Positions 46,623 through 58,432 of a stretch of DNA of 64,000 nucleotides are shown piece after piece (the stretch's first letter is position 1; each line of letters starts with the position of its first letter). The notes under the pieces are model-generated. The model did not search any database, was not told the DNA's origin, and saw only the letters and a program-made list of their open reading frames with translations. The DNA is from an uncultured Mycoplasmataceae bacterium. Its GTDB lineage: Bacteria > Bacillota_I > Bacilli_A > Mycoplasmatales > Mycoplasmoidaceae. The DNA is taken from NCBI GenBank assembly GCA_900544585.1, contig UQVX01000001.1, positions 310,001-374,000 on the forward strand, read 5' to 3'. A program made the position numbers and the translations under genes.

Positions 46623-47203
46623 TAACCTTTCTTTTCTTCTGCTGACAGGTATTCTTTACTTAAACAACCTATATAGTCAAAATTACGCATAATTTCTTTG
46701 TAATCTAGACCAAAACCAACAATGAACTTGTTTGGTATTTCAAAACTTGCAAAATCAGCATGCAAGTTTTCCTTGCGACATTCTTTCTTGTCAAGCAAAG
46801 TTACAATTTTAATTGAGTTAGGTTGTCTAGATTTTAATTCTTTTACCACTAATGATAAAGTTCTAGCAGTGTCAATAATGTCTTCTAAAATGATGACATC
46901 ACGACCCTTAATATCAGTTTTTAAATCCAATGATAATTCCAAATGTTCTACTCTTTGGGTGCCACCCTTAAAAGAGCTAGCAGACATAAAATCAATTTCA
47001 AAATCAAACTTTAACATTGGGATTATGCTACCAATGAAAGGAATGCACCCTTTCAAAATTCCAATAATTATTGGTGTTTTACATTTGTATTCATAGTTCA
47101 TTCATTTGGCAGCTCTTTTAATTCCCCGATGAAGTTTTCTTCTATGAATTAAAACTTCGCCCACTCTTGGGTCAATTTTGTTGAATTTGTTTCAAATATT
47201 CAT
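46622..47203 (-). CDS. hpt: Hypoxanthine phosphoribosyltransferase
   Basis: Purine salvage enzyme converting hypoxanthine/guanine plus PRPP to nucleotides. The PRPP loop VIILEDIIDTARTLS and GILKGCIPFIGSI are intact, as is FIVGFGLDYKE near the end. The start is ATG 47203 (MNIWNKFNKIDPRVGEVLI), upstream of two TGA (Trp) codons; 193 aa. hpt-ftsH adjacency is conserved in Gram-positive relatives (tilS-hpt-ftsH), but here tilS lies elsewhere. Confidence 0.95.
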
Positions 47204-47241
47204 ACCTAATGATTATAAGTTATTAATTAATAATTAATAAT

Positions 47242-47724
47242 CTAATTGCACACTAATAAACAAACGCAATAACATTTAATTTTAGATACAGAATTTTGTT
47301 CAAAACGAGTGGCTTTAATATTTATGTTGCTTTGCATAAAATTACTTAAAAATTCTTTAATTTTAGCCTTCTTATCTTTAAAATTAATTGCATCACATAC
47401 AATTGAAACATCAATGTTGCCAACTGTGTATCCGCGCTCATGACATTGGCGCAATGCAAATCTTAAAATATCTAGACTATCAAGATTTTTATTATCATGA
47501 TTTGTGTCACTAAATCATTCACCCAAATCACCAAGTCCAAGGGCGCCTAAAATGGCTTCACTAATTGTATGCAAGATGATGTCGCCATCAGAATGGGCCA
47601 CAATTTGGTACTCTACTTTAAAATTAACTCCCCCCAATTTTTGTACTCAATGAGCATTTGGTACTAAATTGTGGTAGTCAACACTATGTCCAACACAAAA
47701 TCTTAATTTATTGGTTAAAGACAT
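47242..47724 (-). CDS. ispF: 2-C-methyl-D-erythritol 2,4-cyclodiphosphate synthase-like (IspF)
   Basis: MEP isoprenoid pathway enzyme by homology. It has the zinc-ligand motif [10 protein letters not shown] at the N-terminus and the strongly conserved [32 protein letters not shown]. The C-terminal CDP-binding part is diverged: KATRFE instead of the usual ATTxE, and the GFTGRGEG segment is missing. 160 aa with two TGA (Trp) codons. It overlaps the hypothetical gene upstream by 10 nt. No other MEP gene is in the window, so whether the pathway is complete cannot be judged. Confidence 0.88.
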
Positions 47725-48053
47725 AAAATACCTTTTTCATCACCTTCATAACTGAAATGATAAATTCACTTACTACTATTAGTTAACATTTCAAATGATG
47801 GGGTGCCTAAAACAAAAATAATTTCTTCATTATCTAATTGTGCTAATGGCGTATCATCTAGATAAATGACTCTGTAATTAAGTTTGTGGTTTTGCAACAA
47901 ATAAAATGTTAAGCCAGCAATTAAACTAATGGAATTAGAACTGATAATAAAACATCTACATTTATTATTCAACACTTGTTGTAATAGCTGAACTGATATT
48001 TTATATAAGTTAGAATAAAATTTCCCAACTACTAATTTATTATTTGTAGACAT
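47715..48053 (-). CDS. Small hypothetical protein between uvrA and ispF
   Basis: 112 residues beginning MSTNNKLVVGKFYSN. Alternating beta/alpha pattern (CRCFIISSNSISLIAGLTFYLL, YRVIYLDDTP, EEIIFVLGTPSFEML) suggests a small Rossmann-like fold, but I do not recognise it. It starts 3 nt after the uvrA stop and overlaps ispF by 10 nt, so it is probably cotranslated. One TGA (Trp). Confidence 0.6.
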
Positions 48054-48056
48054 TTT

Positions 48057-50894
48057 CTAGTAACCTCGATGGAATAATTTAGCTAAATATTGAGCTGTAT
48101 AAGAAAATTTATTACTACTCACAATTTGTTCAGGTGTGCCAGTCACTAAAATGTTGCCGCCACGATTGCCACCATCAGGTCCTAAGTCAATGATGTGATC
48201 ACATACTTTAATTAAATCTAAATTGTGTTCAATTACAATTACAGTGTCACCATTATCAACAATCTTATTCAAAACATCAATTAACTTAGCAACATCATGA
48301 ATGTGTAATCCTGTTGTTGGTTCATCTAGCACAAATAATGTTTTTCCAGTTGCTTTCTTTTGTAAGTATTTAGCTAATTTAATCCGTTGAGCTTCCCCAC
48401 CTGATAATACATTAGAAGATGCACCTAATTGTAAATAGCCTAATCCAACATTATTTAACAACAGTAATTTATGGTGAATGCTAGGTATATTTTTAAAAAA
48501 ATCCATTGCTTCTTCAATCGTCATTTGCAAAACATCATAAATCGATTTCCCTTTGAACTTAATACTCAAAGTTTCTTCATTGTATCTTTTACCATTGCAC
48601 TCTTCACATTTAATGTATACACTTGGTAAAAATTGCATATCAATTTTAATTAAACCATCACCTTGACACTTTTCACAACGACCACCTTTAACATTGAAAC
48701 TGAATCTACCTTTTAAATAACCCTTTTCTTTTGCATCTATAACATTAGCAAAGACTTCTCTAATATCATCAAAAACACCAACATAAGTGGCAGGATTACT
48801 TCTTGGCGTCCTACCAATTGGGTCTTGAGAAACATCAACAATTTTATCAATATGATTAGCACCAACAATATTTTTAAAGGGAGCATGGTCTTGAAAAATA
48901 TTGAAATTAGTTTTAATTAATCCATTAACTAAAGTGTCTAAAATTAATGTTGATTTACCAGATCCTGAAACACCTGTCACTGCAATCATTTTGCCAAGTG
49001 GTATTTCTAAATCAACATTTTTCAAGTTGTGTCCTGTGGCTCCTTTTAAAATTACTTTTTTGCCATTGCCCGACCTTCTAGTTTTGGGTATTTCAATTCT
49101 TTTAGCCCCACTTAGATATTGACCAGTTAAGGAATGAGGATTGTTTTTTATGTCATGGACTGTGCCATTGGCAATTAACTCCCCACCATAATTACCGGCT
49201 CCTGGTCCAATGTCTATTAGCCAGTCAGCAGCATTCATTGTATCTTCATCATGTTCAACTACCAATAATGAATTGCCAAGATCACGCATTTTTAAAAGTG
49301 TTTGAATTAGTTTTTCATTATCTTTTTGGTGCAAACCAATTGATGGTTCATCTAAAACATAAAGAACGCCTGTTAGATGTGAGCCAATCTGAGTTGCTAA
49401 TCTAATTCTTTGTGATTCACCACCAGATAAACTACTAGCATTTCTTGCTAGTGTTAAATAGTCTAAACCAACATTAACTAAAAATTCTAAACGGTCAACA
49501 ATTTCTTTCATCACTAATTTAGCAATGATTTTTTGTTCATCATTGAGTTCTAAATTTATTAAAAAATCCATTTCACTTTGGATATCTAATTCAGTCAAAT
49601 CAATAATTGAATGATTGTTTAATTTGACACATAGTGCTGAATTGTTTAATCTTTGCCCTTTGCAAGTTTTGCAAACTTTTTCTGTCATATATTTAGAATA
49701 AAAATCTCTAGCCATATCACTAGAAGTTTCTTCATGACGTCTTTTAACTAAATCTAAAACACCTTCAACATATTCAACTTGTTCATATTTTCTGCCATTA
49801 GCTGATAACATGGTGACACTAATAGGTTTATCACTACCATATAAGATGTGGTCTATGTCTTGCTTAGATAAATTTTGAATGGGGGTTGTTATATCAATTT
49901 GGTAGTGTAATAAGAGATTATAGAATTTTTGCCAATCCAAATTAGTTGTGTTAACTGTGTTTTTGAAGAAATCAATACCACCTTCTAAAATGCTAAGTTT
50001 GGGATCTGGGATCATTTTCTTTTCATCTGGTTCATAAACAACCCCAATACCTTTACAAGTACGGCAGGCACCTAATGGACTATTGAAAGAAAATAGTCTT
50101 GGTTCCAAATTCGGAATGCTAAACCCACATTGATCACAAGCATAATTTTCATTAAATAATTTTTCTTGTCCATCATAATTAACTAGCACAAAACCTTTAC
50201 TTATTTTTAAACAAGTTTCAACTGAATCATTAAGACGTGAACGAGTTTGTTGATCTTTTCTTAAAATGACTCTATCTACAACCACTTCTATTACATGTTT
50301 TTTGTTTTTATCCAATTGAATATTGTCATCCAAATTGACCAGTTCTCCATCAACTCTAATTCTTAAAAAACCTTCTTTTTTTAATTTATTAATTAAATCT
50401 TGGTGACTACCTTTTTCATTGTTAACCAAAGGTGACAACAAAATAATCTTAGATTCATCATTTAAACTAGTTATAAAATCTACAATTTGCTTAATTGTTT
50501 GAGTTTTAATTGGACCATGCCCATTAATACAATAAGGGGTGCCAATTCTGGCAAATAAAACCCTTAAATAATCATAAATTTCTGTTACTGTGCCAACAGT
50601 TGAACGTGGGTTATGTGAGGTTGATTTTTGATCAATTGCAATACTGGGAGATAAACCTTCAATTGAATCTACATCTGGTTTTTCATTACCACCTAAAAAT
50701 TGTCTAGCATAACTAGACAATGATTCTAGGTAGCGGCGTTGACCTTCAGCATAAATTGTGTCAAATGCTAGACTAGATTTACCTGAACCTGATAAACCAG
50801 TAATAACTACTAATTTATTTTTAGGAATATTAATATCAATATTTTTTAGATTGTTTTCTCGTGCTCCCCTAATAATAATTTCTTCATTGTTCAT
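48057..50894 (-). CDS. uvrA: Excinuclease ABC subunit A
   Basis: DNA-damage sensor of nucleotide excision repair; partner UvrB is at 31703-33694. Two ABC cassettes with P-loops GLSGSGKSS (residue 32 on) and GVSGSGKST, signatures LSGGESQR and LSGGEAQR, and zinc-finger CxxC pairs ([10 protein letters not shown]...[14 protein letters not shown]...CEECNGKR). 945 aa, full length and without an in-frame TGA. It starts 7 nt after a YtxH-like gene. Confidence 0.97.
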   Translation of the reverse strand: MNNEEIIIRGARENNLKNIDINIPKNKLVVITGLSGSGKSSLAFDTIYAEGQRRYLESLSSYARQFLGGNEKPDVDSIEGLSPSIAIDQKSTSHNPRSTVGTVTEIYDYLRVLFARIGTPYCINGHGPIKTQTIKQIVDFITSLNDESKIILLSPLVNNEKGSHQDLINKLKKEGFLRIRVDGELVNLDDNIQLDKNKKHVIEVVVDRVILRKDQQTRSRLNDSVETCLKISKGFVLVNYDGQEKLFNENYACDQCGFSIPNLEPRLFSFNSPLGACRTCKGIGVVYEPDEKKMIPDPKLSILEGGIDFFKNTVNTTNLDWQKFYNLLLHYQIDITTPIQNLSKQDIDHILYGSDKPISVTMLSANGRKYEQVEYVEGVLDLVKRRHEETSSDMARDFYSKYMTEKVCKTCKGQRLNNSALCVKLNNHSIIDLTELDIQSEMDFLINLELNDEQKIIAKLVMKEIVDRLEFLVNVGLDYLTLARNASSLSGGESQRIRLATQIGSHLTGVLYVLDEPSIGLHQKDNEKLIQTLLKMRDLGNSLLVVEHDEDTMNAADWLIDIGPGAGNYGGELIANGTVHDIKNNPHSLTGQYLSGAKRIEIPKTRRSGNGKKVILKGATGHNLKNVDLEIPLGKMIAVTGVSGSGKSTLILDTLVNGLIKTNFNIFQDHAPFKNIVGANHIDKIVDVSQDPIGRTPRSNPATYVGVFDDIREVFANVIDAKEKGYLKGRFSFNVKGGRCEKCQGDGLIKIDMQFLPSVYIKCEECNGKRYNEETLSIKFKGKSIYDVLQMTIEEAMDFFKNIPSIHHKLLLLNNVGLGYLQLGASSNVLSGGEAQRIKLAKYLQKKATGKTLFVLDEPTTGLHIHDVAKLIDVLNKIVDNGDTVIVIEHNLDLIKVCDHIIDLGPDGGNRGGNILVTGTPEQIVSSNKFSYTAQYLAKLFHRGY

Positions 50895-50901
50895 TGAATT
50901 A

Positions 50902-51213
50902 TTAATCTCCTTCTTTATCTAAATTATCTAAAATTAATTTGGCTGTTTCTTCACTTTTAACTGAGGCAATTTCATCCTGAATTTCTTTTAGTTTGTTCAA
51001 AATTTTTTCATTAGTTATATTTAAATTCAAGTTAGAGTCTATAGAATTAGTTAGGTTGTTTAATTCGTAAAAATATTGTTTTAATTTGGGTGCAACTTTT
51101 TCTGTTTTACTTAGTAAATGATTTCGTAAATCAATAAAATCCTTCCCAGTTAGACTATTGGCTAAAAAATAACCTAATAACACTCCTACCCCAATTTTAC
51201 TTAATTTCTTCAT
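50902..51213 (-). CDS. YtxH-like small membrane-associated protein
   Basis: 103 residues: a short N-terminal glycine-containing hydrophobic segment ([17 protein letters not shown]) and a helical charged tail, the general pattern of YtxH-family stress-related proteins. ATG 51213 overlaps the preceding gene by 17 nt. Family assignment rests on layout only. Confidence 0.5.
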   Translation of the reverse strand: MKKLSKIGVGVLLGYFLANSLTGKDFIDLRNHLLSKTEKVAPKLKQYFYELNNLTNSIDSNLNLNITNEKILNKLKEIQDEIASVKSEETAKLILDNLDKEGD

Positions 51214-51511
51214 TGTCAAATTTTTCAGATTTATTTTTTACATTTTTCTTATTTTTATTATTTAAAATGGTGTCTAATGTTTCAGCATTATTTTTAACTA
51301 AATTTTCTGTTGCTTCTAAATAATTGGAAATTTTAGCAATGGTAGAAATAGTGTCATTTAAACGTTCAGATTTGTAAGTTAAATCTTCTACTAAATAATC
51401 AGTTTTTTTAGAAACTATTATAATTTTGCGAAATGCTAAAATCATGTAAACAAATGCCACTATGGCAATGCAACATACAATAGCAATCAAAATAATTAAT
51501 CATGTAGGCAT
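51197..51511 (-). CDS. DUF948/YtxG-like membrane-anchored coiled-coil protein
   Basis: 104 residues. The start MPTWLIILIAIVCC (ATG 51511, one TGA) gives one N-terminal helix of about 25 residues, followed by a helical region with heptad character (VEDLTYKSERLNDTISTIAKISNYLEATENLV). This matches the YtxG (DUF948) plan, often paired with YtxH as here. Function unknown. Confidence 0.55.
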
Positions 51512-51548
51512 AAAAAAATTAACCTCAATTTCTCTTAAGGTTAATTTT
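51511..51548 (-). terminator. Terminator between lipoprotein and YtxG-like gene
   Basis: On the minus strand AAATTAACCT pairs with AGGTTAATTT, followed by a T-run that reaches the ATG of the next gene. It ends the permease-lipoprotein transcript. Confidence 0.7.
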
Positions 51549-51576
51549 ACTTATAAATTAATTATTAATCTATAAA

Positions 51577-52617
51577 CTAAACAAAATTTAAAACAAAGGT
51601 GTAACGATATGTTTCAAGATAGTCACTATTGGTTTGAAATTTTATTGTTAATTCATTACTATTGCCGATGGAGACTTGTTTTGAAAAACCTAATATTTTT
51701 GTTGAATCATTTTTATCAACACAGTTTCTTAATGGCTGGATGGTTTGTAAACTATCCACATATAGTTTTAATTTGTTAAAAATATCAACTTCAGACATTG
51801 CTTGAATACTGCTTAATGTTGTGTTATTACCGAAAGCCTTATTAATTTCAGTTTGTCCCAAATTAAAATCAGTCTTTAACTCCTTATTTAAATATGGAGA
51901 TAAATTCACTGTAACTTTGATACTTGTGAATGCGCTAGCATTACTTAATAATGAAATTTGACCTTTATAATTTGGGTCAATATCGTAGACAATAACATAT
52001 TTGTATTGATTAGCAATTTCTGATTTAATTAGTGTCTTAGCCTTAATTACATATAGAGTTGGTGGGATAACAAACCCACTCCCATTGGTAGTCGAATTAA
52101 ACACTAGTGTTCATGTTGAATCACTAATCTCAGTGTAATTAGTGTTTTCTATTGTTGGTAAATTGACTTGGTCAAATGTATAAGTTGACTGGGTTGGTGG
52201 AATGAATATGTCACTTGTATATATAAATAAGTTTTGTAAATTGATATCGTATTGTTTGTCATAATCTTTTATTACAAACAATAAATTCCCCCTAGTAGGA
52301 TTGGTATTGTTATATACTGGTCTTGGTATGCTATCAATATAGGCTTTGTCACTAAATTGAAACTCTGAATTTTGATCATTACTAATTAAATTAGCAATGC
52401 TGCTTAATAATTGGATAATTTTTTGCTTGTTGTTATTAGTAATGAAACTTATTCATGTTGTGATTGTGTGAGAATACAAATTGCTATCTTTAGTGGCATC
52501 AATATTATGTGTGGAAACTGTAACATTATTTTTTTGAACACAAGATGAAAGTAATGAAGTAGCAGCAATGGTAGTGGGTAGTGATAACCCAATGATTATT
52601 TTTCAAAATTTTTTCAT
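51577..52617 (-). CDS. Lipoprotein co-encoded with the second giant permease
   Basis: 346 residues. The signal MKKFWKIIIGLSLPTT runs to the lipobox SLLSSC (Cys near 26), then a Ser/Thr/Asn-rich body with no recognised domain. Several TGA (Trp) codons. The ATG directly follows the permease stop (TAGATG), so the two are translationally coupled; it may be an accessory or substrate of the transporter. A terminator follows. Confidence 0.8.
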
Positions 52618-55600
52618 CTATTTCACCGCAATTTCTTGTGCTAAATTAATATGTTTTAATTTGTTGTATACAAAAATAAATAAACCTAAGAAAATTGCAC
52701 CTACTATGCCAAAACCTGCTACGAAAATTCATCAAGGTAGAACTGGGGTTGCAATCACACTAAATGAAGCAAAGGCAATAGCTTCAATAATACTGCTAAT
52801 TGCAATGGCAATTGGAATAGATAGAATAGTACCTAAAACTCAAACTGCAATATATACAAACATAAAAGAGAATAAATTTTTAATATCTGTGTATCCCAAT
52901 ATCTTCATTAATGAGATTAAACGAGATGCTTCAAAGACAATTAGAATTGCTAATAATCCAATAATGATAATTAGGGTTGGAAGCATTGCAACAATTGTAA
53001 CAATTCCAATTTCTGTCAACACTTTATCAAATGAATTACCCATCTGACTTATGGCATATGGTGAGTCTATATTTTGTATTTGTGTAACAATGGCTGATGA
53101 ATTACCAAATAGTCTTATGACCTTATTAATAATTTCAACTGCTTTTGATGTATCATCAATTGTGAAAGAAAATCTTTGTTCCTCAGTTAATGTTTTGGTA
53201 ATGATCTTATTGTTGTTGTTTCTATCAACAAATAAATTTAAATTGGCTTTGTTGTCAAGGGTTGTCCGATTATTAAGGAACAAATATTGAATTGCACCAA
53301 CACTTTCCCCTGAGGCATTATCACCTCAATTACCTAAGATTGTAGATAGTCCAGATGGTGAATAAAATCCAGCATAATTTTTTGCCATTTGTAAAGTTGT
53401 GTTAGTTGTGTACACACCATTAAAAGGTGTGTATCCATCACCAGGTTGCACATTATTAATTCAATTAGAACTTGATAAACCACTAGAATCTGTGAACCCT
53501 AAAATTTGGTTTGCATATGTTTGTAATGTATACAATTCATCCCCATAATTGGTATCTGTAACACCTACAATTTGAAACATTGTAGTGTATGATGGTGTCT
53601 CACCTATATTAATTAAATTAAAACGATCAAATGTATTTTTAGTATCAACAATGATTTTTTGCCCTGTTGATAAATTGTATTTTTTAGCGACAACATTATT
53701 AATAACTAAAGGATATAGTTGATATACAGTTGTAGTGCCATCCTCATTTTTTACTTCTTCTATAGAAGTGGTAAATTGACTTAGCTTAGTTTTTAAATCA
53801 TTACCATATGAGTCATACAAATAAACTAATTTGGAATTAGGTTGAATGCCATTTATTTTAATGTTTGTAGAAGTTGCATTTTTACGTCTAAAACTACTTG
53901 TCAAGTATGTGTATGTTTCATCATTGGAATTTACAGGTACTGCTGATGATGACATTTTGTAATTGTAATCTGGGATAATTTGATCTAATTGACCCTTGTT
54001 AGGGTTTTTATCATAGCAAAACATGTATCAAAATCTAAACAATGGGTTTTGATTATTAGTCATAAATTGTACTATTAATTGCGCTGCTGGTGCTTTTATA
54101 GTATAAGATGGTGCCCCATTAATGACATAATCCTGATTAATAACCCATCTTGTCTTGCCGGTAAGGTTATTTACTTGTGGTTTAAAGATTCATTTCGTTT
54201 TATTAGTTGCATCATTGTAATCTGCAACAATATCAGAACTATCTAATGTAAATGGTTGCCCAATAACATTAGGTAAGTATGTTTTGTAATTTATTGGTTT
54301 ATTATTAAATTGACTATATTCTGAATTATCAATTCCCTGAATATTTACATAATTATCGCTATCACTAGCATTAGCAATTTTATTTTGTTCTTGTAATCAT
54401 AAATAAAAGTCAAAATTAGTTTGTACTAATGCTTCAGTATTTTGTTCTGCTAAATACTGGATTGATTCAGGCATAATTTGTTTAGCAAATTCTCATGGAT
54501 TCAACATTGCACCTAATGCATTAACTTCAACATCCAATAGTAACTTAGAAAATAATCTATTGCTCATAAACTGAATATTATGGTTAATTTCATTTGCTAA
54601 ATTTGAATTTGTCATAAAAAGACTAGTGAAATATAAATTAGATCCATATGGATATGTTAATGCATTATTGTAGTCAATACCTGTATAAAAATCACCACTA
54701 GTTTTATTTGGTGAATTGTAGTTGTTAGCTCCATTTGTGTTGTATGAGTTAAACATCCCTTGTTGCGATGTTCCCAACATATTGTAATCAATTGCTGAAT
54801 AGTAACCACCATTGATAGTCGGACTATATAAATCATAGGCCATAAAATATTTTTTATTTTCACTGATGCTGGCCAATGATGTTTGAAATAAATTGTTTGT
54901 GCCAACAATAACTGCAGATAACGAAATGATATAAACAACTGAAAATAGAAGAATAATAAATCTACTAATATTACTCATCATAAATGTGATTCTAAACGAT
55001 CACAATGGTCTGAATCTGCTAGTTAATCCTTTTGTATATATAACTAATGGATTAATTTTAAATGCGCCTGTCGAACTCATAATAGTTTGAGTATTATGTC
55101 TCAAGGTAATAAAAATAATTGCAATAATCAAGACATACAATAAGATAAATGTAGCAATAATAATAACTAGTCATATTCATCATTGCATCACTGGATTATT
55201 GATCGTTAACGTTCAATAATTGCGAACAATATCCAAAGTTGGTGTCACTAATAAGTAACCACAAAAGAAAGCTATAGTTCCAAAAATAATTGCTGGAAGC
55301 AATGCAAATGGAAAGAATGACAAGGCTAATTTTATTTTAGAAACACCATTAGCTAAACCCACACCAAATGTTACTTTATTAAGTTTCACTATTGAGCGAA
55401 TTAATAGTGAAATAAATACTAAACCTAAGATAACAACGATACCACCAATAATGCCACCAATAGTAGTAATAATGTATTGCAAATTGTTCAAAAAGTTAGC
55501 TCAAACATAAAATAAGCGATTGGGTTGTTTTGCATCTGATAATAAATATGCAGTTTCAGTTTCATAATTATTTTCAGTTCATTTTTTTAAATCACTTAAA

Positions 55601-57042
55601 AGTTGAGGGCGACTCAAAATAGTAGAGGATGGAGGATATCTTACTGAGTAATAAACAGTAGGTTCATAAGATGTACCATCTAAAGCGCGACTAAAACCTA
55701 GATTATTAACATATGCTACCCCATTAGTTTTGGCATTAACTAATAATTGTGTAGCAGATTGAACAGGATATAACAGGTTTGGTGCATCACCAACTCCAGC
55801 AATTAAATAAGTTAAAGAGTTAATTGAAACTTTATATTTACTATCTAAATTATTGAACCAAGTTAAAAAGTCAACTTGGTTTTCTGAAATACCTTTATCT
55901 TGATTGTAAACTTTGTAACCTTCATTAGGATTTATTGAGTTACCATTAGAGAAATTAGATTTGTATGGTAAAGCCATCGCATCTATAATGGTTCTTTTAT
56001 CTAAAATGCTTTTTGTATCTTTGTTTGCATCAATATAGCTTGAAGAAATGATAGAAAAATATGCAGACTTGTCGTTGTATTCCATTTGAAAGGGAATGTC
56101 ACCACCAACCCCAATCAAAGGAATGACTTGTGTTCCTAACATAGAATACCCATAGCCATTGTACATAATTCTATTTACAGAGAATTTTTGATTCAATTGA
56201 TAAAAATATGAATTTGTATTATATCTAATGGCACTAGCAGTAGTAGGCACACCTATAAAAGGGTAATAGTTGTTTATATAATCATTTTGATTGGCTGGCA
56301 CAACTGTTATTTTTTGTAAAATACTAATAATCTCTTTTGTGGTATTTTCTGGTAAATTTCACACTGAGTTGCAAAGCATTGATGCCAAGGCTCATGGCTT
56401 ATTTTTTATATAGTTATCATATTCAAATACTTGAACTACTTCACTAGTATTTTCATCATTTGTCACCATTCCAAGATCTCTTAATAACCAAAAAAACTTT
56501 GATGTGCTTGTTAATTCGCTATCTTCAGCATCATGCACAGATGCTGGTAGTGTATTATTAGCAATTAACTCATTAATTGGATTAGGATCACTAATATTTT
56601 TTTGGTTTGCTAATGATAGTAAAAAGGAATTACCAGTGGTGATGTCAGATAATGATAAATTTTTAGAAAAAATATACTCATAATTTTGAGATTTTAAATA
56701 TTCTTGTAATTGAATGTCTGCTGGGGTGCCACCATTATAAAGATTTGCATTTGTTTTGTCTTGAGAAGCGCTGGAGTCACTGCCATCAGTATTAGAATTA
56801 CTAATTGATTCTTTTAACTTATTAGTGGGAATGCTAACAGTTAAGTTAGCTAAATTACCATTGTTAATGATTTTATTTTTAGATTGACTTAATAAAAAAG
56901 TAGAACTAAATATAGTAACAATTACAATGATACCAATAGACAATAAAATTCCTAATTGAAGCATTAGAATTTTAGAGTTTTTTAAAATTCTTAATGCATT
57001 CTTAGCTAGTAATCTAAATATATTGTTTCCCTTATTTTTCAT
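52618..57042 (-). CDS. Giant FtsX/MacB-like ABC transporter permease, second copy
   Basis: With TGA as Trp one frame of 1474 codons. TM1 at about residues 25-52 follows a basic start (MKNKGNNIFRLLAKNALRILKNSK). A large external domain reaches about 515, with helices at 517-550, 565-592 and 615-640, another at 690-715, and a second long external region. Three helices occupy the C-terminal 140 residues. Same duplicated plan and length as 5956-10422, with low direct similarity. Coupled to the lipoprotein downstream. No ATPase is adjacent. Confidence 0.82.
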
Positions 57043-57083
57043 CCCTAATTATTAAATTATTATTTTAATAATAAGGAAATATT

Positions 57084-57120
57084 ATATAAAAAATCCTAGA
57101 AATTAACTAGGATTTTTTTA
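57084..57120. terminator. Terminator of rplK-rplA
   Basis: AAAAAATCCTAG pairs with CTAGGATTTTTTT across AAATTAA, just after the rplA stop and before the permease start. Bidirectional in form. Confidence 0.92.
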
Positions 57121-57123
57121 GAA

Positions 57124-57813
57124 TTAATTATTAGAAATAATAACCTTAACACCTGGTCCTATTGTTGGGGCAACACTAATATTTTGGATGTATTGTCCTT
57201 TGACTGTACTAGGTTTCTTAGACTTCAATAAAGCAATTAGTGCTTCAATGTTTTCTACAATCTTGCTGGGATCAGTTGAAACTTTACCAACACACATATG
57301 TACATTACCATAACTGTCAGTTCTATATTCCAAACGGCCTTTTTTGAATTCACTAATTGTTTTAGCTAATTCAGTTGTTACTGTGCCAATTTTTGGGTTA
57401 GGCATCAAACCTCTTGGACCTAATACTTTTCCTAATTTAGCTAAGTTAGGCATCATTTTAGGAGTTGTAATAATAAGATCAATTTGGTTTAACATTTTTT
57501 CAATATCTTGAATAATATCTGTACCACCATAGTAGTCTGCACCCAATTCTTTTGCTTGAGCAGCTGTCATACTATCATCAATTACTAAAATTCTTGTTAT
57601 TTTGCCATTGCCATGAGGTAATGAAATTGAACCTCTTAATTGTTGTTCAACTTTTTTAGTGTCTAAATTTAGTTTTATTGCCACATCAATTGAACCATCA
57701 AACTTAGAGATTGAGGCTTTTTGTGCCAACATAACTGCTTCACTTAAAGGGTAATTTTTGTTTTTATCTACTAAAGCTGTAGCTTTTTGCATTTTTTTAG
57801 ATAACTTAGCCAT
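57124..57813 (-). CDS. rplA: 50S ribosomal protein L1
   Basis: Builds the L1 stalk for E-site tRNA release. KFDGSIDVAIKLNLDTKK, the signature KLGKVLGPRGLMPNPKIGTVT and GRLEYRTDSYGNVHMCVGK are conserved. 229 aa, normal. It starts 2 nt after rplK. Confidence 0.97.
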   Translation of the reverse strand: MAKLSKKMQKATALVDKNKNYPLSEAVMLAQKASISKFDGSIDVAIKLNLDTKKVEQQLRGSISLPHGNGKITRILVIDDSMTAAQAKELGADYYGGTDIIQDIEKMLNQIDLIITTPKMMPNLAKLGKVLGPRGLMPNPKIGTVTTELAKTISEFKKGRLEYRTDSYGNVHMCVGKVSTDPSKIVENIEALIALLKSKKPSTVKGQYIQNISVAPTIGPGVKVIISNN

Positions 57814-57815
57814 TA

Positions 57816-58280
57816 TTACTTAACCCCTTTGTCTTTGTAAGGATTAACACTTTCAATTTCAATACCCATTTGTTTAGCAGAACCTGCAATCATTCTTAAA
57901 ACTGCTTCTTCATCATAAGCATTAGTATCAGGTAATTTATATTTAGCTATTTCTAAAGCCTGAGCTCTAGTAATAGTTGCGATTTTTTGTTTTTTAGAAT
58001 CTTTTGCTCCTGATTTAACTTTTGCTGCTTCTTTAAGTAACATGGTTACAGGAGTAGTTTTAGTAACAAAATCAAATGATTTATCTTTGTACGCTGTAAT
58101 AACAGTTGGAATTACTTTACCATTTCTGTCTTTTGTTTCATCATTGAATTGTTTTGTAAATTCAGCCATATTAATTCCAACTGATGCCAAAGCTGGCCCT
58201 GGCTTAGCTTGCCCACCAATTAGATTTAATTTAGCAATTCTAGTTATTTCTTTTGTTTTTCCTTTAGGAGCCACACGCAA
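57816..58280 (-). CDS. rplK: 50S ribosomal protein L11
   Basis: GTPase-centre protein. [35 protein letters not shown] and the C-terminal [11 protein letters not shown] are typical. 154 aa. The frame begins at TTG 58280 ([11 protein letters not shown]), since no ATG lies near; GATAGG is a weak RBS. Confidence 0.96.
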   Translation of the reverse strand: MRVAPKGKTKEITRIAKLNLIGGQAKPGPALASVGINMAEFTKQFNDETKDRNGKVIPTVITAYKDKSFDFVTKTTPVTMLLKEAAKVKSGAKDSKKQKIATITRAQALEIAKYKLPDTNAYDEEAVLRMIAGSAKQMGIEIESVNPYKDKGVK

Positions 58281-58294
58281 TACCTATCGCTTTC

Positions 58295-58385
58295 TAATAA
58301 ATTTAAGGATTCGCTACGTGGTGTAGTTAAATAGTATTTAACATCGAGAGTAACTGCTCTACCACACATGCTAATAAAGTTTTTA
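58295..58385 (-). promoter_or_regulatory. Structured rplK leader
   Basis: On the minus strand GTG-TG-GTAG pairs with CTAC-AC-CAC around a 2-nt internal mismatch, and inside it TTAAATA and TATTTAA form a second stem. The first part (GGTAGAGCAGTTACTC) resembles a tRNA D-arm, but no cloverleaf is possible. Possible L1 or L11 autoregulatory element; unproven. Confidence 0.4.
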
Positions 58386-58417
58386 TTAATATAAGTTACT
58401 ATATATTACAGTGAAAA

Positions 58418-58423
58418 TTATAA
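58418..58423 (+). promoter_or_regulatory. -10 box next to the exonuclease start
   Basis: TATAAT lies about 10 bp before ATG 58433, so a transcript starting 6-7 nt downstream would have almost no leader. No Shine-Dalgarno site is seen. Confidence 0.5.
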
Positions 58424-58432
58424 TATAAATTT

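Noticed and set aside
58295..58385. tRNA gene upstream of rplK
   Set aside because: A D-arm-like string (GGTAGAGCAGTTACTC) is present, but no acceptor stem, anticodon loop or T-arm can be formed.
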